From contig NC_079368.1 in NCBI RefSeq assembly GCF_021018895.1, positions 863,501 through 927,500 of the forward strand: 64,000 nucleotides of DNA, given 5' to 3'. A program made the translations under genes and the position numbers. Positions 58,580 to 64,000 of this stretch are shown piece after piece. The notes under the pieces were generated by a model. That model was not told the DNA's origin. It saw only the letters and a program-made list of their open reading frames with translations, and searched no databases. Origin of the DNA: Seriola aureovittata. Lineage: Eukaryota; Chordata; Actinopteri; Carangiformes; Carangidae. Every line of letters starts with the position of its first letter. The stretch's first letter is position 1.

Positions 58580-58757
58580 ACATCACAAAGTTCCAGAAGT
58601 CCTGACGGCTGGTTTTAAGGCTCAGTTTCTGAATACAGGCTGTGTGCATTTCTCTGTGGACTGAGGCTTTGATACTTTCACAGTATTAATATAGAACCTA
58701 GACCTGATCTATAATCACACTACACATGGACACAGACCTTTACACTGGAGGAGCTTT
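58580..58757 (+). repeat. Second copy of the dispersed repeat at 12455-12626
   Basis: ACATCACAAAGTTCCAGAAG, CTGTGTGCATTTCTCTGTGG and ACCTAGACCTGATCTATAAT are shared in order with the 12.4-kb copy. It has a 14-bp insertion near GGCTGGTTTTAAGG and lacks the hairpin region. Confidence 0.85.
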
Positions 58758-59611
58758 AATATATTCATTATTTACTGTTGTGGTCTTCTATTAAATATTA
58801 TTGGTGTATTATTTTTCATGACATTGCTGTGATATAAAACTGTCGAACAGGCCATACTGTCTGTATCTTCTAGGAATTTGTATCTCCATTTTTGTCTTTT
58901 TATTCTCATCATTTGTTCACAATATAACTGCTCTTAGTAAAGCTGCCTTTACTGGATGCAGAATAAACTTTAGTGGGATTGTCAATGGATAAAAATGACC
59001 GGGGTTCAGTGTGGTCGATTGATCTACACTGCCTGAGCATCAAGGTCGCAGGAAGTCTGAATAAAGTGAGTTGTGTGCATTAACATGACGTGAAGATAAA
59101 TAAAAGCACAGCATCTCGTCTGCAGAGCTCCAGACTTCTGGACCCATTCTGAGTCAGAGTTTAATTAGTTTGCCTGTTTTCGGTCTTGAAAAACAGTAAA
59201 GTGTGAACTCTCCTCCACCGACGGCTTCTTTCCAAAAATATCAGCCTGGAATAACCTTCCATCAGCTGGAGCCTGCAGCTCAACATTCAGCATCAGGTTT
59301 CTGTCAGGGCGTCGTGGAGCGGTGGGATGCAGCTCGGCTGGGTTTTGAAGATCGGCAGGTCCGCCGCTGAATACCACCTTGTGTTTAGGGTCCTGAGAGG
59401 AGCGCCCCAGCAGCTGCCCTCCTTCACGCCTGTTTGTCAGGAGCTGTCGATAAGTCCCACACTCACTCCGCTTTAAAGGGGAGGGGAAGAAAAGGCTGAA
59501 ATAGGATGCTTCCTGCCCTTTAACATGCCAGAGGCTTCGTTAAGGGAACCTGTGAAATCAGTTTAATAGGCTGACATCACCCCTGGGCCTCCGTGACCCA
59601 GCCCTCCTGAG

Positions 59612-59955
59612 ACCCTCCTCTCCTCTCTGATTCCTCTCTTCTTTTTCTCTCACTTTCTTCTTCCTCTTTCCTCCCCTCCATTAGCTCTTCTTTCCTCCGC
59701 TCTTATCGATTTTCTCATCTTCATTCTTCCTCTCCGAACATCTCTTGTTTTCTCACTTTTTGTCCATCTCTTCTCTCCTTGTTCTCCTTCATTTTCCATT
59801 TCCTTTCATGCCATTCATGATTTTTTGCTTTAATTCTCCTTTCCTCTTATTATCTTTTCTTTCCTGTCATATCATTTCTTTTTCCCTCCTTTCATTTGTC
59901 TTTTCCCTTCTCTTTCTTTTGTCTTTTCTTCTCCTCTTAAATCCTCCTCTCTGTA
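59612..59955. repeat. Polypyrimidine tract
   Basis: About 340 bp of almost pure C/T on the plus strand without a regular unit. Open frames here are low-complexity Phe/Leu/Ser-rich and not genes. Confidence 0.85.
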
Positions 59956-60639
59956 CATTTTGCCTCAGCAGCAGTGTTTTGTAGTCAGACTAACAGGGGA
60001 TAGCTCTATTTTTCATCCAGCTGACCTTGATGAAAACAGGGGAGTAGGTCGGTCTGAGGATGACCCTGAGTCTGCCTGAACCCACCTGACATTAGTGAAT
60101 AAAATATAGCGTGGGCCTCCTGTTGGGGATGGCTGCTAAAAGGGAGATCACTCCACCTCCTTTTATTTATTCTCTTTGTCTCCTTCTTCAGACGCTAACG
60201 CCGGGAATGTGACGTTAATGTGCATACCGGCTGTTTGAACCACCGACCACAGGTCAGCCACTTTAATAGAGAGGTTCAAGCCTCTCTCAAAGGGATAGCA
60301 GCCCGACGCCTCCATTAATGTAGAGCAGGAATGTAGCTATAAAACAGCACTTCCTCATGTAAGGTTTCCCTGGGTAGAGCCGGGACCCTCGTGTTTTATC
60401 CTCTCTCCTGCCAGGAACGCTGCAACGACACACTCCAAAAATCATTACAGCTCTGTTCATTGGTGTTTGTCTTGGATTTTCGACTGCTGACTGGGAGCGT
60501 GGAGCAGCTTTTGCTGTATTTCCAGGTTGCGCTGCAGGAGGCTGGTGGTGGTGGTGGGTTGTATCTCTCTTCTCTTCTCAGGGTTTTGTTTGACTGTTTA
60601 TGTGCTGTGAATATTTTGTCTTCTAGATATGGTATGAGG

Positions 60640-60680
<41 letters not shown>

Positions 60681-62326
60681 TGGGTCCTGACACTGCCTGG
60701 ATGGTTATGGCTGCCCATGGCTGTAGGCAGGCCTTGGGGGGTGCAGGCCCTCTCCTGGTGGGGATAAAAGCAGGAGGCATCTGGCTCCAGCGGAGCTCCA
60801 AAAACTCAAAGTAGCCTAAGATCCCCCTCTCCTAGTTTAGCCAAACAAGCTGGACTAATCCCAACTATCAGGGGATGCTCTGTCAAAACAAGCAGCAGGG
60901 CCCTAAGGCAAGCCTATCCACCGAGTGGTGAAGGGCCGCAGAGAGAGGGAGAGAGGGAAGGAGGCCCTTCCATTAGCATAATGCCTCTCGGTAGCGAGCT
61001 GGTGTGCTGGCCTGACAGCCTGAGCATAGGGGCACAGCGTCTCACTGGGGGTTTGCACTCAGAGATGGGGCATCAGGGGCAGAGGGGGCACCAGTGGAGA
61101 TGTGGGAGCTTTCTGGCTTAAATCAGCGAGGGGCAAAACCCAGCCCAGCCTGCTGATGGCAGCTCCTCCTATCTCCTCCTCTCTGTCTCTGTGATTCCTG
61201 TTCCTCTGGCTTATTTTTAGCAGCCTTCATCCTCCAAAAGCAGGTTGAGTCCTCTTCTCTATGAATATGTAGGCCTATGCCCTGGGCTCGCCGTCATTCA
61301 CCCAGTTCACCAGCTATATCCCTACCTCACAAAGCTATTCTGGTGCTGCTGATCCTCTGTTGTGGCTACCTGCTGGAAAGCAGCTAAGAAATTGTGTCGG
61401 GGAAAAAAAAAAAAAGAGCTGCTTGACACGCAACACTATAAATCTCACTCTTCCCATATGAAATATTGATTTAGCATCCTCATTATCCTCCATACATGTC
61501 TTTTGATATTCAAATGACTCTATTTTCTCTTAAAACCTTTGAAACGGCGTCACCGGTTGAAAATATGCACGAATCAAGTGAAACCGTTCCATCTCCTTTT
61601 GTCATCATTCAGTGTCATTTAATATTGTATGTGCAGAATGGCTAAACAAAACAAATAAGTTGGCTGTACGTGTCATTAGCCCTAATGGGAACATAATGGG
61701 GTTAGCTCAGGCCATGTAATAATGAATATCAATATCAGCAGCTTGGCCTTTTATTAAAGCCTTACATCATCTCTCAGACACTCAATTTGAGTGGGAACCC
61801 AGTGTCCAGGAGGAGGATGGTTTTGGTGTCCCAGCACTTCTGTCTTCAGTATTAAAGTCTTATTATTTTGTTATATATAGTCCCAGATTGATTTATGGTA
61901 AGTGTTTTGGATGTGATTCTTACATGTTGTCATATGGTATGATATTAGCAGCAGCCATACATAGATACAGTATTTATGATTCCAGAGTGGCTGTTGGAGG
62001 CTACAGCTCAACTAAAAGATCCTTTTAAAATAGGAAACCCTGCCGTCTGCCTCGAGTCCAGCAAGTCCTGCTGGGATTGTACTTGGACTGGATCCAGTTG
62101 ATTATCATTTCAGCCCACTGTCACTCATAAGGAGGCAGGTTCCCGGGCCCAATTATCTTTGAAAACCCAACCATGGAGGCTGGATGTGATCAATGAGGCC
62201 GATGCCAGCGTCGATATGCTCCGAGTCAAGCCTATTGATCAGCGGACACGTAGAGACAGACGTTTTGAGCTGTATAATGTCAGCAGGGCTGGCGGGTGAG
62301 GGGGGCTGGAGGGGAAGAGTGCCAGG

Positions 62327-62342
62327 AGGTGGTGGTGGTGGT

Positions 62343-62382
<40 letters not shown>

Positions 62383-62392
62383 GGGGGGGGGG
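62327..62392. repeat. (GGT)n-(GT)n-poly(G) compound tract
   Basis: GGT units run into a GT array and end in a run of about 13 G. Confidence 0.95.
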
Positions 62393-62690
62393 GTAGAGAA
62401 GAAGAGGTGGGTGGAAGGTGGAGGGGGGTGTGGCGGCAGCGCTGGGAGCCTCAGGTGTGCAGCGTCAGAAGGAAGAGGTGACAGTTTGCTGGGGCCCAGG
62501 GGCCCCTAGGGAGGGGATCAGGACCTGCCCTGACTCCCAGCCTCCCATCTCACGGCAGCAGGGTGACGAGCCACCCCAACAGCCCCTCCCACCGCCGCTA
62601 CCGCAATTAAAAGTCTGGCTCAGTTGCAGGCTGGAGCGCAATAAAACACAGAGCACAACAACCCTCTCACCTTACGCTCAGGGACTGGGA

Positions 62691-62693
<3 letters not shown>

Positions 62694-62732
<39 letters not shown>
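62694..62732. repeat. (CA)n microsatellite
   Basis: CA array of about 39 bp. Confidence 0.96.
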
Positions 62733-62736
<4 letters not shown>

Positions 62737-63064
62737 CTGGGACACTCTTCTTCTTCTCTTCTCAGAAACACAAATCTCCGTCTCAGATTGGCATTTCCAC
62801 CAAACTTCAGTCAGAGCTTCATCTCTGAATTTCTTTGTGTACCTGATTGTTTTGGATGGTTGTTCATGTCTGTTTTGGGACGTGAACTAGATGCAGTTCA
62901 TCAACCAGAGTGTCAGTACTGGACTTTTTTTTTTTTGTACATATTCTCTGTATTTGTTTAGAAAATGCTCATCCTAGTATCGTCTCATGGCAGCTACAGT
63001 AGTTAAGATCAGAGGGGGATTATGGCAAATAAAACATGATTGAGGTGCAATTAAGATAAAAGGG

Positions 63065-63250
63065 CCCTTGCTACCTTTCTCATTCTGTATGGTAAATATG
63101 AAACTACAGCCAGGAAACCAGTATCTTAGCTTAGCATAAAGACTAGCTTAGCTCTGTTCAAAGGTTACAAAATCCATTCACATTATCTTGTTTAATGTCT
63201 TGAAATAAGGCTGTTGTGTTTATATGGAGGTTTTTTTGGGACTATTTGTA
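63065..63250 (+). repeat. Fish dispersed repeat of the TTAGCTTAGCATAAAGACT type
   Basis: It contains CAGCCAGGAAACCAGTATCT, TTAGCTTAGCATAAAGACTA and CTCTGTTCAAAGGTTACAAA followed by ATCTTGTTTAATG and GTGTTTATATGGAGG. The order is that of an abundant repeat I know from many teleost genomes. Confidence 0.75.
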
Positions 63251-64000
63251 GTACCAGTACTAGTTTTACACATGTTATTTACTTCACTATAGACCAATTA
63301 AATCGTTTGTAAATTGTATTCTTTTTAGCTTGTGTATTTTTTTTTCCCTAAAATTTTTTAAAATCATAATTCAATTCCATTCAATTCAATGCTTTTATTG
63401 TAATTGCACAGTGTACAGCAAAATGATGTGTCTGCAGTGGTACACACAGTAAACATAACTACATACCATGACAAAAACTATAGTAGACACATTACAATAT
63501 AATGTGTATAAATAAATAAAATCAAACAATACATAGTATAAAAACAGAGTGAGTCCATATACTCAGTTATTATTGCACATAGCTGAATTGCACATGATCA
63601 GGGTATTACATTCATCGATACGATCATACATTACATTCAATAGCGATTGGGTAAAAACTTCAGCCCCAAAAAAACAGATCTATGAAGCGTTAAACATGTG
63701 TTTAATTGTAGAATGAAAGCTTTTTGTTACAGTCATGACCTCAGTGTCCTCAGTATCAGCTGTGGCTGCGGCTCCATGCTAAAACGCTGAGGAGACAGTT
63801 GGGATTCTCTGCATCTAGTTCTTCGTGTACAATGTGTATTAAATTGGAAAAATCAGCTGTTCATGCTGATTATCAAATCTGTAACACAAATCAGATTTCA
63901 TCCTCTCTCTGAACACAGCCTCCGACACCTCTGCTCCAACCTGAAGGATTGTGCTGCTGGGACCAACAAGCAGCAGAAGCATCATCATCGCCTTCATGAT
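63251..64000. other. Right-edge stretch with a small signal-peptide-like frame
   Basis: AT-rich DNA with CATTCAATTCAATGCTTTTA and TTGCACA motifs, possibly the end of an old retroelement. A 52-codon minus-strand frame with a hydrophobic start lies at 63839-63997 (see findings). The next gene cannot be judged from this edge. Confidence 0.4.

Larger units (their letters stand above)
57366..59611 (+). other. dennd1a: dennd1a intron, gene-free stretch
   Basis: It includes a CA array at 57772-57806, a TAA/TTA array at 57970-58022 and the second copy of the 12.4-kb repeat at 58580-58757. No exon was recognised. Confidence 0.55.
59956..63064 (+). other. dennd1a: dennd1a intron, distal part with complex unique blocks
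   Basis: Complex blocks lie at about 60180-60420, 60830-61130 and 61610-62290. Simple tracts are TG at 60643-60676, GGT/TG/G at 62327-62392 and CA at 62694-62732. No exon was recognised. Confidence 0.55.

Noticed and set aside
60400..60560. Possible exon after CTCTCCTGCCAG
   Set aside because: The following frame (ERCNDTLQKSLQLCSLV..) does not match the next DENND1A segment LQTLTKFCFPF and runs into low-complexity sequence.

Overview
This is teleost fish nuclear DNA, probably percomorph-like. It has split vertebrate genes, long introns and intergenic space, very abundant (CA)n/(TG)n and other microsatellites, tRNA-derived SINEs and several decayed Tc1/mariner copies of fish type. No prokaryotic or organellar features were seen. 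The species cannot be named from the sequence alone.

One complete protein-coding gene is readable: the LIM-homeodomain transcription factor lhx2, on the minus strand. Its five coding exons lie between 25683 (start) and 16985 (stop) and join in phase through GT/AG junctions into 396 codons plus stop, close to the roughly 400 residues usual for LHX2. The two LIM domains, the basic linker, the homeodomain and the LHX2-type C-terminus are all present. The gene sits between about 17 kb of gene-poor DNA on its 3' side and a CpG-rich 5' region around 25.7-27.0 kb.

A second gene is seen only as one 44-nt exon on the plus strand at 52365-52408. It encodes a DPEVRRQIPEDYIDQ-like peptide that matches the uDENN start of DENND1A (connecdenn 1, a Rab35 exchange factor). 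LHX2 and DENND1A are neighbours in vertebrates, so this exon supports the lhx2 call and suggests that much of 26-64 kb is shared regulatory and intronic territory. Exons 1-2 and exon 4 onward of dennd1a were not found.

Layout: 1-16.9 kb, gene-poor DNA 3' of lhx2 with a SINE (2.2 kb), a nearly full-length decayed Tc1-like copy (7.7-8.6 kb), a 53-bp tandem repeat and long CA arrays. 17-25.7 kb, lhx2. 25.7-27.0 kb, CpG-rich 5' flank. 27-52 kb, the lhx2-dennd1a interval with complex unique blocks that could be enhancers, mixed with transposon fragments, a GATA array, a foldback hairpin and a MITE. 52.4-64 kb, dennd1a intron with more repeats and further complex unique blocks.

No wholly new gene system was found. 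The most useful observations are the cryptic dennd1a exon and the linkage it reveals, the candidate enhancer blocks, transposon-borne nuclear-receptor and CTCF-like motifs, and several unannotated inverted-repeat structures. Conservation and repeat-family names could not be tested here. Those calls rest on reading the sequence and on recalled knowledge of the families.
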